Positions 53,801 through 62,358 are shown, counted from the stretch's first letter. The stretch: DNA of 64,000 bases from Methanosarcina barkeri str. Wiesmoor (GCF_000969985.1 NZ_CP009526.1:1612001-1676000), one strand, 5' to 3'. Numbers and translations are program-made. Notes: a model not told the origin generated them from the sequence alone.

Positions 53801-56800
53801 AATCTGATTAGCCAGACTGATGAGTTGAGGCATAAAACCTCTTTTGAATACGATGATAATAGCAATCTTATTAAGAGTATAGACGCTCTTGGCCATGAGA
53901 CTGTTTTCAGTTATGACAAATATGGGCAAGTTATAGGCGAGACTGACTCCAACAAAAAAACCGCAACTTTTAGTTATAACAATAACGGTGATCAAATTAC
54001 AATCACTGATGCTAATGGAAAAACTTCAGCCTTTACTTATGATACTGTAGGCAGAGTAACTACCAAAACTGATGCAAAAGGTAATAGATATACATTTCAG
54101 TATGATGCCCTTGACAATCTCCTAAGCATCACCGATCCTATGGGACAAACTACAAGTAACAAATACGATGCTGCTGGAAATAAAATTAGTTTTACAGATG
54201 CTGAAGGTAGATTAACAAAGTATTCTTACGACTCTTTAAATCAGTTAGTTAAAGTAACGAATGCAATGGGTGGAGTAGTTAGGTACAAATATGATGCCGT
54301 TGGCAATCTGGTTTCCACGACAGACGCAAAAGGGCATAAAACAAGCTATGATTACGATCCACTAAATCGCCAGGTCTCTGTTACTAATGCATTAGGGAAA
54401 ACTACACGTAACAAATATGATGCGATTGGCAATAAAATTAGTATTACTAATGCATATGGAAAGTCAACAAGGTATTCTTACAACTCCTTAAATCAGTTAG
54501 TTAAAGTAACGAATGCAATGGGTAAAGTAGTTAGGTACAACTATGATGCTGTTGGAAATCTGATCTCCACAACAGATGAAAATGGGCATAAAATAAACTA
54601 CGGTTACGATTCCCTAAATCGCCAGGTCTCTGTTACTGATGCATTAAGGAAAACTACACGTAACAAATATGATGCGGTTGGCAATAAAATTAGTATTACT
54701 AATGCATATGGAAAGTCAACAAGGTATTCTTACAACTCCTTAAATCAGTTAGTTAAAGTAACGGATGCAATGGGTGGAGTAGTTAGGTACAACTATGATG
54801 CTGTAGGAAATCTGATCTCCACAACAGATGCAAATGGGCGTAAAACAAACTATGGCTACGATTCCCTAAATCGCCAAGTCTCTATTACTAATGCATTAGG
54901 GAAAACTACACGTAACAAATATGATGCGGTTGGAAACAAAATTAGTTCTACTGATGCAAATTGGAGATTAACAAAATATTCTTACGACTCTTTAAATCGG
55001 TTAGTTAAAGTAACGGATGCAATGGGTGGAGTAGTTAGGTACACCTATGACGCCGTAGGAAATCTGATCTCCACAACAGATGCAAAAGGGCATAAAACAG
55101 ACTATGGTTATGATTCATTAGATCGTCAAGTTTCTATTACTGATCCATTGGGAAGAACTGCACGTAACAAATATGATGCGGTTGGAAACAAAATTAGTTC
55201 TACTGATGAAGATGGGAAGACCACTTCTTACGGTTATGATGTTTTAAATCGCCTAACAAAGGTTTCCTACCCTGATGATCAAAAAGTGAGTTACAACTAT
55301 GATGCCGTAGGGAATCGCTTGACGATGAAAGATAGCCATGGAACAACTGCATATAAGTACGATAAACTGAATCGCTTGCTTAGTGTTCTCAACCCCGATG
55401 GCCAAAAAGTGAGCTACACGTATAATAAAGTTGGGAATCGCGTTAAAATGACGTATCCTGATGGCAAGACGACTTCTTATTCTTATGATGCTGTCAATAG
55501 GTTAATAGGTGTAATTGATTCGGATGGTCATATTACAAGTTATTCTTATGCTAAAAATGGTAATTTGAAAACTATGAACACTCCTAATGGGGTAAAGACA
55601 GAATATTCCTATGATAAAGCCAACAGATTGGTTGAATTAATTAATAAAAACACAACTCAGGTTGTTTCAAGTTATAAGTACACCCTGGATGCTGCAGGCA
55701 ATCGTTTAAAAGTTGATGAGCAACTTGCGGAAGGGGTCGAGTCTGGAGATTCAGAGTTAAAAGAGTCACAGCTTTTGACTACTACATATGGATATGATAA
55801 GCTCTATCGCTTAACCAAAGTCGATTATCCTTCTAACAAGACTGTAAGTTACAAATATGACTCTATGGGCAATAGAATTAGCATGACTACAAATGTTGAC
55901 GGGATCGGCTCGACTATTAGTTACAAATATGATGCTGCTGATCAACTTTTGCAATCAGGGAATATCTCTTATTCATATGACAAAAAAGGAAATCTAATAA
56001 AAAAGAGAGTAAACTCAACACAGTTTATGTCTTACAGTTATGATGAGGCAAATAGATTAAAAAATGTTTCCGAATTCGTAAGTAACACTAATACTCCAAA
56101 ATCTTCGTATAATTTTGAATATGATGGAGACGGAAACCGCATCATAAAAACGACAATAAACGGCGAGAACGCACAGTCCACCAAATATGTATTGGACATC
56201 AACAGCGCTTTACCCCAGGTGCTCACCGAATCAGATACAAAAAACACAACCTGCTACACTTATGGAACAGACCTTATTTCCATGACCAATTCTGAAAACG
56301 CAGAATACTATTACCATTATGATGGACTGGGAAGTGTACGCAGTCTCAGCGACAGCAAAGGAATAATTAAAAATACTTACTTGTATGATGCTTTCGGACA
56401 GGTACAGAAGGAAATAGGTACAGTTGACAATGAATTCCGTTTCACAGGGGAACAAATGGATGATGAAACTGGGCTGATTTATCTTAGGGCAAGGTATTAT
56501 GACCCTAGTGTTGGAAGGTTTATTACCAAGGATGTAATCAAAGGTAGAAGGGTAACTACGCAGAGCATCAATCGTTATGTGTATACAACAAATAACCCGG
56601 TAAATCTAGTCGATCTAACTGGTTATTGTGGAGATAAGGTAAATAGTAGAAGTTCCAATCAAAGAGATACGTTTTCAGATTTATTAAATTTAGCTACTGA
56701 CATTATGCCTTTGTATCTTGAATCGTTAGTAGTTCTTGGAAGACCAGAGATTGCCACGACAGGACAGCTTAACCTTTGGGAAGGGGCTTTTTTAAATCAA

Positions 56801-57172
56801 AATAACGATCTACTGGATTATGCAGACAAAATTGCAACTCCTATTAATTTACTACAAGCTGCTTTCGATGCAGGTATAACCCCAAAAGAAATGGCCAACG
56901 TATGGTTTAATTCTCAGGAAAGGGATGAATCAATAAATTGGTTGCTAGAAAATCCTGATAAACTGGGAGATGTTTACAATGAATTTACTACCGATTTTTA
57001 TGCCACTGCTTCAAACGCTTTCTTGGAAGATACACGAATCGCTCCTGTTGTGTATTATGCTACACAAGGTCAGGTAGATTTACGTATCACAGGAGAGGAG
57101 GTGAGAGAAAACTTTGTGAAGCCTATCTCAGATGGACTAGCCGACTGGTTATATTATCATAATTTGTATTGA
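50882..57172 (+). CDS. Giant secreted LVIVD-propeller / RHS-YD repeat protein, polymorphic-toxin-like
   Basis: This is a 2096-residue protein. A signal peptide (1-25) leads into about 14 LVIVD repeats (about 30-615; pattern YAYVA...GL-IVDISNPS-P-LVG-Y), which fold as beta-propellers. After a Pro/Ser linker comes a DUF6531-like entry domain (PVNLGTGSYFYQYQDLSIPG, about 655), then some 50 YD repeats (GNLISTTDANG type). The RHS core ends near residue 1910 (FRFTGEQMDDETGLIYLRAR, then DPSVGRFITKD and NNPVNLVDLTGY). The last 180 residues are a different, mainly helical domain that I do not recognise. This is the layout of RHS toxins, whose tip is released at the core. No membrane anchor is seen, and no immunity gene is recognisable next door. 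Confidence 0.9.
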   Translation: MKISRQIICSFIFIVFLMMITGISAAENTNMSFVGHTGGWISNVAVAENYAYVGEGQDFVVLDIKDVNKPKEVGKVAISGLVGDIAISGNYAYITENISLVIVDISNPSLPKIVGSYSLTNSLASGVTVSGNYAYVSCLRGFVALDISNPSMPTLVGRYTYNTYPASYTSDIIISGNYAYVPFRNYGLHIVDISNQSSPTRIAMFDTINVVQVAISSNYAYATSGDNGLAIIDISNLSSPTLVGSYNPTDARPTGIAVSDNYAYIANANSGDNGFTVLDITNVSSPKLVGKYATGSSDYVTLSGNQAYVINDQTGLAIISIADKSSPTLLSSYNSIGGARDVAVSGNYAYVADESKGLSVIDITDPSLPRFADRYYNSGTTYAVAVSGNYAYLASGDNKLVIVDISNLSSLKFASSCYTGYSFYSTDIDIVGTYAYIAYNGGIAIVDVANPLLPKLISKYDVGDIVTGIAVEGDYAYIADNAGLIIVDITNTSSPKLVGKYITGAITFDIAVAGNYAYIANMVNGWNGILVVDVTNRSSPTLAGKISVPAEGISISDNCAYVSWFDGLYAVDITNPSSPIVVGHYGTAGVASNSCTQDSYVYVADERNGLVILKTDIQNPEPVPPKSDIPSSTYGSPSSNPNGAYSKEPVNLGTGSYFYQYQDLSIPGRGLPLTVSRSYNSMDNRSGLFGSGWTFNYNMNLTVDNNGNVTVLGGDGHTDTYILNPDGTYSRPLSVFDDLIKNSDETYTLTKKDQTKYNFSSEGKLVNIVDKNGNQINFTYTGEQLTKVTDASGRELILAYDHNGHIISITDPMGRVWSYSYDDQGNLIQCKNPIGGKLSYTYDENHWMTSITDPRGNHPMKNTYDEKGHVISQSNSLNATYTFNYDSENRKTTETDPFGKNKTYSFDEHFWELNETNQLGYTISYAYDENGNRISVTNENSKTTKLAYDANGNIIKTTNPLGYSKSMTYDSKNNLISQTDELRHKTSFEYDDNSNLIKSIDALGHETVFSYDKYGQVIGETDSNKKTATFSYNNNGDQITITDANGKTSAFTYDTVGRVTTKTDAKGNRYTFQYDALDNLLSITDPMGQTTSNKYDAAGNKISFTDAEGRLTKYSYDSLNQLVKVTNAMGGVVRYKYDAVGNLVSTTDAKGHKTSYDYDPLNRQVSVTNALGKTTRNKYDAIGNKISITNAYGKSTRYSYNSLNQLVKVTNAMGKVVRYNYDAVGNLISTTDENGHKINYGYDSLNRQVSVTDALRKTTRNKYDAVGNKISITNAYGKSTRYSYNSLNQLVKVTDAMGGVVRYNYDAVGNLISTTDANGRKTNYGYDSLNRQVSITNALGKTTRNKYDAVGNKISSTDANWRLTKYSYDSLNRLVKVTDAMGGVVRYTYDAVGNLISTTDAKGHKTDYGYDSLDRQVSITDPLGRTARNKYDAVGNKISSTDEDGKTTSYGYDVLNRLTKVSYPDDQKVSYNYDAVGNRLTMKDSHGTTAYKYDKLNRLLSVLNPDGQKVSYTYNKVGNRVKMTYPDGKTTSYSYDAVNRLIGVIDSDGHITSYSYAKNGNLKTMNTPNGVKTEYSYDKANRLVELINKNTTQVVSSYKYTLDAAGNRLKVDEQLAEGVESGDSELKESQLLTTTYGYDKLYRLTKVDYPSNKTVSYKYDSMGNRISMTTNVDGIGSTISYKYDAADQLLQSGNISYSYDKKGNLIKKRVNSTQFMSYSYDEANRLKNVSEFVSNTNTPKSSYNFEYDGDGNRIIKTTINGENAQSTKYVLDINSALPQVLTESDTKNTTCYTYGTDLISMTNSENAEYYYHYDGLGSVRSLSDSKGIIKNTYLYDAFGQVQKEIGTVDNEFRFTGEQMDDETGLIYLRARYYDPSVGRFITKDVIKGRRVTTQSINRYVYTTNNPVNLVDLTGYCGDKVNSRSSNQRDTFSDLLNLATDIMPLYLESLVVLGRPEIATTGQLNLWEGAFLNQNNDLLDYADKIATPINLLQAAFDAGITPKEMANVWFNSQERDESINWLLENPDKLGDVYNEFTTDFYATASNAFLEDTRIAPVVYYATQGQVDLRITGEEVRENFVKPISDGLADWLYYHNLY
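54170..55190 (+). repeat. 252-bp (84-residue) repeat, four tandem copies inside the RHS gene
   Basis: The segment around ggtattcttacaactcctt recurs at about 54220, 54472, 54724 and 54976, exactly 252 bp apart. Each unit holds four 21-residue YD repeats. Copies 2 and 3 are nearly identical at DNA level, so the array expanded recently or is kept uniform by gene conversion. Confidence 0.9.
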
Positions 57173-57295
57173 GATTCACATTTCGACCCCTCCTCTCAAA
57201 AATAAGGTGAATTTTGCAACAACTGAATCAAATTGCGGATGGCCACTCCACCATAAAAAGGCTGTCCGACAATTACGTTCAGTAATAAATGAATT

Positions 57296-57710
57296 TAGAC
57301 CCCTTGAAAAATGAGTAGTTTTTTAAGGGATATTATATCTTATTTGCCCAATTAAATATGGTATCAGCTCTCCCCCCGTTAAAGTACATCCATTAAAGGA
57401 TCTATTTGCTGTTTAAATGATTTAAGTACTTTAATTGGTAAATTAAACGTTGATTTTTTCCTTACTTTTAGCATTGAATTTTGTATGGATGAAAATGACA
57501 TCAGATGCCTTATTTATAAACAAACATAAATTGTAAAAGAATAAAGTATTTATCTCGCTTTCTTCTTGATTTAAAAGAGTATTATAAATTATTTATCTAA
57601 AAAATTGATTTTTAGAGTTTACCTTAATTGGGGAAACTCTAAATGCATACCTATTATCCAAAATAATCACTGTATACCCTTAGTTTTAGTACTGATTTGG
57701 AAGGACCCTA
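57296..57710 (-). mobile_element. MITE-like element, copy B
   Basis: This 415-bp sequence is the reverse complement of the element at 27931-28344 with few differences and matching ends (TAGACCCCTTG at 57296, GGAAGGACCCTA at 57710). The flanks (aatgaatt and tttacttt) do not form a target duplication, so this copy is older, recombined or inserted differently. It lies just after the RHS gene, where an immunity gene would be expected. Confidence 0.85.
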
Positions 57711-57841
57711 TTTACTTTGTGAATCTTGATACGAATTTTACAGCATAAAAAGCAAATTTATTAAAGTCTTTCAGACTTTTAATAAGTAATTTTCTTATAT
57801 CTGTATAAACTGATTATGTATATTTGCCGGATGTTGTCAAA

Positions 57842-58339
57842 ATGAATTTTGAATTGCGAAAGTGGAACAAAACCGATGTTGAAAGCTTTTTCAAGTATTC
57901 CCACAATACAAAAATTGCAAAAAACATGAGAGATTCTTTTCCCTCCACTTTAGATGACTGCAGAAAAACTGTAGAAAGCTTTAGCTGTAACGATGAAACA
58001 CAACAGTGTTGCAGAGCAATTGTTGTGAACGGAGAAACTGCAGGGTGCATTGCATTATTCCTTAAAAGCGATGTTTATTGTAAGAATGCAGAAATTGCAT
58101 ACTGGCTTGGTGAACCTTTTTGGGGCAGGGGAATAATGAGCGAAGCAATAAAACAACTTTGTCGGACAGCTTTTGAACAGTATGATATTGTCCGGATATT
58201 TGCAGAGCCTTATGCACAAAATATCGGCTCAAGAAAAGCTCTTGAAAAAGCCGGATTTGTTTTAGAGGGCATAATGAAGAAAGGTGTCTATAAAAATGGT
58301 AATTTTTTTGATTATTGTATGTATGCTCTTGTGAAATAA
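57842..58339 (+). CDS. GNAT acetyltransferase (RimJ/RimL-like)
   Basis: This is a 165-residue N-acetyltransferase. It contains EIAYWLGEPFWGRGIMSEAI, which includes the acetyl-CoA-binding loop (G-x-G in WGRGIM), then RIFAEPYAQNIGSRKALEKAGFVLEG, a typical RimJ/RimL ending. Substrates of this class include ribosomal protein N-termini, antibiotics and polyamines; none is indicated. ATG 57842 is chosen over a TTG six codons earlier. It is the first gene after the RHS gene and the MITE copy. Confidence 0.85.
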   Translation: MNFELRKWNKTDVESFFKYSHNTKIAKNMRDSFPSTLDDCRKTVESFSCNDETQQCCRAIVVNGETAGCIALFLKSDVYCKNAEIAYWLGEPFWGRGIMSEAIKQLCRTAFEQYDIVRIFAEPYAQNIGSRKALEKAGFVLEGIMKKGVYKNGNFFDYCMYALVK

Positions 58340-58457
58340 CTTGTGAAATAACTTCTGACTTATCACTGGTACCAACATTCTCAAATCCGAATTTTAGAGA
58401 AACTTTAATTTCTAATTGATCAACAACTCAAGTGTCCTTCGAAGGAATTGAGTGTGC

Positions 58458-58949
58458 TCATAATTCACGGTTATGCTTTTTTTCATTTCCTAATCGAATG
58501 GTCCGTACGATGAAGAATATTACTGTGCCAAATATGATTATCATAAAAATAGGTAAAAAAATGGTTGATAAAGGCTGTGCAGTTACAGTATGATAATTTA
58601 GGTAAAAGAATATAGCTAAGATCTCAACTTTAATGAATATAATTAGATTCTTTGTACTGAGGTACACAGCTTCTTTGTTTTCATCTGTTATTTGAACAGG
58701 AACATTCCAAATCTGTGGAAAAAAAGATACTACAGTAATGAAGATATAAAGCAAAATACCTATGGTTGGTAAAATAAAGGTTTGATATTTACTTCCCCAG
58801 CTATCGATTTCACCCAGTGCATTATAGTGCATAGGAACTTGTTGAGGAATTTGATCCCACTGAGTGTAAATAAAAACGATCATCCCGACTAAAAATAGAA
58901 GTCCTATAGTTTCCAAAGCAAGCTGGAGTTTAGTATACTTCAATTTCAT
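58458..58949 (-). CDS. DUF1648-domain membrane protein
   Basis: This is a 163-residue protein with four likely helices (about 12-33, 60-82, 102-122, 130-150). The DUF1648 stretch reads QWDQIPQQVPMHYNALGEID, as found in the N-terminal part of SdpI-type immunity proteins and other Firmicute and archaeal membrane proteins. ATG 58949 follows GGGAGA by 8 bases. Given the SdpI link and the nearby RHS toxin candidate, an immunity role is worth testing, but DUF1648 alone is not diagnostic. It is not in an operon with the RHS gene (opposite strand). Confidence 0.75.
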   Translation of the reverse strand: MKLKYTKLQLALETIGLLFLVGMIVFIYTQWDQIPQQVPMHYNALGEIDSWGSKYQTFILPTIGILLYIFITVVSFFPQIWNVPVQITDENKEAVYLSTKNLIIFIKVEILAIFFYLNYHTVTAQPLSTIFLPIFMIIIFGTVIFFIVRTIRLGNEKKHNREL

Positions 58950-59170
58950 AGTGAGATTCTCCCTAATAAGTAAAACACAAGCTTCTATTGCTTGTATTAT
59001 CTGTCTTTGGCACATGCTCTACTTTATAGTAAAAGGGGGAAAATTCTTCAATTGTACAAAATATATAGAGGCGGTATATAGCGTTAATGTACTTATAACT
59101 TACTTTTGCGAAAAGCTAATAATAGAAGAGGAGATCGTTTTAGATCTCCTATTCAATAGTCCTTTTTTAA

Positions 59171-59207
59171 GTATTTCCACCGTGGTGTATTTCCACCGTG
59201 GTGTATT
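59171..59207. repeat. 16-bp tandem duplication with internal dyad
   Basis: gtatttccaccgtggt occurs twice, followed by a third partial gtattt. CCACCGTGG inside each copy is a near-palindrome. It lies upstream of the DUF1648 gene. Confidence 0.8.
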
Positions 59208-59395
59208 TTGAAGAAAGATATCAAAGTCAACTGTGAAATTCTAAAAATTACTGAAGAAAATTTCAGCATTTGGGTTTATACTAATGAAATTTGTTATTTT
59301 AGAGGATTTCTATAATGCTGAAAACTCAAATATTTCATAAAGAAGCCTGAAAAAAGAGAAAATATACATAACTAAAATAATTTAGCTATGTGTTT

Positions 59396-59839
59396 TTATA
59401 TATCTTCGGACTGCCAGAATTTCGATTTTTTGATGTACTTTTCAATCTTTTCAGCGTCCCATACACCTTCCATTCGGGACAAATTAGAAGTGCGGTCAGC
59501 AAATTTTAAGACGACTCCGCGTATAGAATGCAAATGAGGGAAATACCATCCTGTATCATCTTCTTTTCTTTCATGTGTGACTTCACGAACGAGATTAGCG
59601 ACATCTTCGCCAAAAGTAGTAACTAAATTTTTATATGTTGTGTCGGTGTATTCTAACGTGTCGTGAAGTAGAGAAGCCGCCTGAAGTTCAAAGTCCTCGG
59701 GGTAAAGTATTTTAATAATTTCATAGACCTGCCAACAATGGGCCATAAAATAATTATTTCCTGCATCATCAAGTTGATCAGCATGTGCTTTTGTGCCAAA
59801 TTCTATTGCTTGCCTAATTGTCATATTTATGCTGTTCAT
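59396..59839 (-). CDS. HD-domain phosphohydrolase (RelA/SpoT hydrolase-like, single domain)
   Basis: This is a 147-residue HD protein. AHADQLDDAGNNYFMAHCWQ, ASLLHDTLEYTDTTYKNL (the HD pair) and FGEDVANLVREVTHERK match the hydrolase domain of SpoT and the small alarmone hydrolases (MESH1 type). VLKFADRTSNLSRM matches the KxADRxxN motif. It lacks synthetase and regulatory domains. Alarmone hydrolysis (ppGpp) is the family-based guess, but other nucleotides are possible. It stands alone. Confidence 0.8.
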   Translation of the reverse strand: MNSINMTIRQAIEFGTKAHADQLDDAGNNYFMAHCWQVYEIIKILYPEDFELQAASLLHDTLEYTDTTYKNLVTTFGEDVANLVREVTHERKEDDTGWYFPHLHSIRGVVLKFADRTSNLSRMEGVWDAEKIEKYIKKSKFWQSEDI

Positions 59840-60045
59840 TCACATCACTTTCGTGATATTAGTTAGTAATTCGCTCATATATATGCCTCCTATTCAATAA
59901 TCAAATCATCAAAGATCAGGAAATAATCACAGACTCTATATAAGTATGAAAATTGAATAGCTTGAGAGTTTACACAGAAAATTTATAAACTTTTAACAAG
60001 ATGTTTGTAGGGTTTAAATCTAATTTCCAAAATTGCTCTAATCCA

Positions 60046-60079
60046 GTAATCACCCCAATTCTGTAATCACCCCAATTCT
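60046..60079. repeat. 17-bp tandem duplication
   Basis: gtaatcaccccaattct occurs twice in the promoter region of the secreted-protein gene (60178). The rest of the 59840-60177 spacer is AT-rich and without a gene. Confidence 0.85.
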
Positions 60080-60177
60080 GTAAAACAGGCTTTAAAAGGC
60101 ATGATTATGTTAGCTTTGGGAATGTTTAAGATTCTTAAACTTGCTTCTTGGTAAAGCACATAGGAGTAATTTAAACG

Positions 60178-61089
60178 ATAAAAAAGAAGAAATTTCGAAT
60201 AGAAAGTTTGCTTTTAACAATATTACTTCTATGCATGGTATTTGTGCCGACTGCAAGTGCACAAGATAGTTTAGCAACGAATGTTAAGCCTTCTGAAATA
60301 GAGCAAGGTCTAATAGATGCACTAAATTCTAATACAAAAAACCTGGCTGCAGACTATGTGATTGCTAATTATTGTAAAGCAAACAACGACAATATTTCAA
60401 TACCGGAAGACAATATTTCAATAACGACAGACGATATTTCAACACAGGAAGACAATAATGTTCCAGGCAAAAGTAATTCAAGAACATATCAACTGGAAGA
60501 TGGATCAAACATAACTTTTACTAATCGGGGTCATTTTTTAATTGAGAATTTGAAAGTTAACAATAATACGGTTCAACCAGTTAATAAAGAAAATGAGATG
60601 AACTTACAGTCCGAGAATAATTTACTTTATACTCCTCTTCTAATATCTTCTGTAAGTGAATACAATTCTTTTGGTTGGAAATTGTTTACTATCTACACAA
60701 AAGGGTATTTCAGGTATGATAATAAATCTGTACAACCTTATCATGTAGATTCATGGTATGTACATAATATGCCTTTCAATCTCTGGCAGATTTCTAACTG
60801 GAAAGAAGGTGAGGACATCATTTCCAATAGTACTGCAGAAGTTTATAGCCAGGGGAACTTCCATTATGGTTTTGGATACAAAGGTAACAGCTTAACCGTT
60901 CAGAACTATTACGTTAAGGTTTATTTATCGTGCGATCAAAATGGAAATTACGGAGCTTACTATTCTGTAACTGAACTTATCCCAACACTCAAAATTGGTT
61001 CTTTGAATATGAGTTTTGGATCATCAGCCGAATTTCCGAGGATAAAGAATGGCTCTGGAACTCTTACTGTACAGGACAACTTATTATGA
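60178..61089 (+). CDS. Secreted protein of unknown function, possible AUA start
   Basis: This is a 303-residue protein with an N-terminal signal peptide. If the start is ATA 60178 it reads MKKKKFRIESLLLTILLLCM and ends FVPTASAQ, a textbook basic-plus-hydrophobic signal. The only ordinary start, TTG 60208, would remove the basic residues. TAGGAG lies about 11 bases before the ATA. The mature part has a short repeat (DNISIPEDNISITTDDIST at about 55-75) and a C-terminal beta-rich region with many aromatic residues. No known family. Its stop overlaps the ATG of the next gene. Confidence 0.65.
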   Translation: MKKKKFRIESLLLTILLLCMVFVPTASAQDSLATNVKPSEIEQGLIDALNSNTKNLAADYVIANYCKANNDNISIPEDNISITTDDISTQEDNNVPGKSNSRTYQLEDGSNITFTNRGHFLIENLKVNNNTVQPVNKENEMNLQSENNLLYTPLLISSVSEYNSFGWKLFTIYTKGYFRYDNKSVQPYHVDSWYVHNMPFNLWQISNWKEGEDIISNSTAEVYSQGNFHYGFGYKGNSLTVQNYYVKVYLSCDQNGNYGAYYSVTELIPTLKIGSLNMSFGSSAEFPRIKNGSGTLTVQDNLL

Positions 61090-61268
61090 TGAAAAAATCA
61101 AGTTATGAGATATTATTTATCGCTTGCTTTGCCTTTTTCTTTATTTTGAATTATATAAATGTGATTGGTCAACCTGATTTACCACTTCTTATAGCGATAA
61201 TTATTGGAGCTTTAATAGAATCTATAATTCTATATCTAATTATAATTCTAATTAAATCTAAATTCTAA
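61086..61268 (+). CDS. Small two-helix membrane protein
   Basis: This is a 60-residue protein with two hydrophobic segments (about 8-27 and 33-56) and charged ends (MMKKSS, KSKF). ATG 61086 overlaps the stop of the secreted protein (ATGA), with a second ATG directly after, so the two are translationally coupled and may act together. No family recognised. Confidence 0.6.
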   Translation: MMKKSSYEILFIACFAFFFILNYINVIGQPDLPLLIAIIIGALIESIILYLIIILIKSKF

Positions 61269-61668
61269 TTATACATATGAGAACCGCAACAGTAGAAAGT
61301 TTTAGTAAGTTGTGACAGCAAAAAGTATTAAAATAACTTGAATTTGTCAAAGTATTTGGCTTAACATCTTACAAACAAGAACATAATAATGGCTTTTTTC
61401 CAAATAATCTCAAAATGATTGAAAAGGTATTGACCGTAAACTCTGAATCTATTTAAGTAAGTTTGCATTAACTGATTTTCAACATATGTTGGATGTTTTC
61501 GGTATCAATTGATTTAAGGTAGCCTACCGGGAGACACATTAAGTTCAGTTTCCGAATTATCTTATCGGTTGCTTTCACTCAAAATCTACCCTTCGCTACC
61601 CTCTCGATTAAACGTATCTCTTTAGTCCCAAAATTACTAAAAGTAATGTTGGTAAACCACAAGCAAGT
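61269..61668. other. Spacer between the small membrane protein and QueG-like genes
   Basis: About 400 bp, AT-rich, with no supported gene or RNA. Confidence 0.4.
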
Positions 61669-62358
61669 TTACTGTGGACAGACTTTAACACAGAGCCCAC
61701 AACGCAGACCTCCCAGTACATTAAACATGTACTGTGCGCACTTCTGCCTGTCAATTTTTCCATCCCGAGAGATAGCGCCAGCCGGGCATACTTCAATGCA
61801 TTTCATGCAGTTGCTGCATTTTTCGTTGATAAACGGTAGTAAGGTACCCTTTTCTTCTTTATCTAGTGGGGCATCGGTCAGTATTGCGGTCATTCTAACT
61901 CTGGGGCCGAAGTCATTTGTAATAAGGAGGTGATTCATGCCGAAATTTCCCAGTCCTGCATGGTATGCGGCATATTTGATAGACAGATTTGCTTTAAGTG
62001 TCTCGCGGTCAGCATACCAGTATCCAAACTCACTTCCCTCTGTAGGCACAATAGTTGCTTTGTATCCTTCCTTCTCAATAAGTTTTGCAATTTGAAAAGC
62101 GACTATTCGAAGGGTTGCAGTTGCTGCCATAAGAGTATTGGTATATTCTGCCCGCCCGGCTGGAAGTGTCTCAAAAGCTCCTCTTGGTATGCCAACTCCC
62201 AGAACTATAACTGATTGAACGCCTGCCATCACGTCCTGAGGTTTGTTTCCTGTATATTCCGGGTTTTCAAAGCAAGCTGCATCTGCAATCCCAATAAAAT
62301 CCGCGTTCATTTTAAAAGCGGTGTCTTCTATCTTTTTTGTAAGAGCAATTTTCCTCAT
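61669..62358 (-). CDS. QueG-like 4Fe-4S protein (epoxyqueuosine reductase-related)
   Basis: This 229-residue protein has an N-terminal domain like that of QueG (GVQSVIVLGVGIPRGAFETL, then GLGNFGMNHLLITNDFGPRVRM). Two 4Fe-4S motifs lie at the end (CSNCMKCIEVCP near 182-193 and CGLCVKVCP at the very C-terminus). Classical QueG is about 350 residues, so this is a short form that stops right after the second cluster. Archaea make archaeosine rather than queuosine, so the reaction is probably different. It could be a corrinoid-linked reductase. Confidence 0.75.
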   Translation of the reverse strand: MRKIALTKKIEDTAFKMNADFIGIADAACFENPEYTGNKPQDVMAGVQSVIVLGVGIPRGAFETLPAGRAEYTNTLMAATATLRIVAFQIAKLIEKEGYKATIVPTEGSEFGYWYADRETLKANLSIKYAAYHAGLGNFGMNHLLITNDFGPRVRMTAILTDAPLDKEEKGTLLPFINEKCSNCMKCIEVCPAGAISRDGKIDRQKCAQYMFNVLGGLRCGLCVKVCPQ

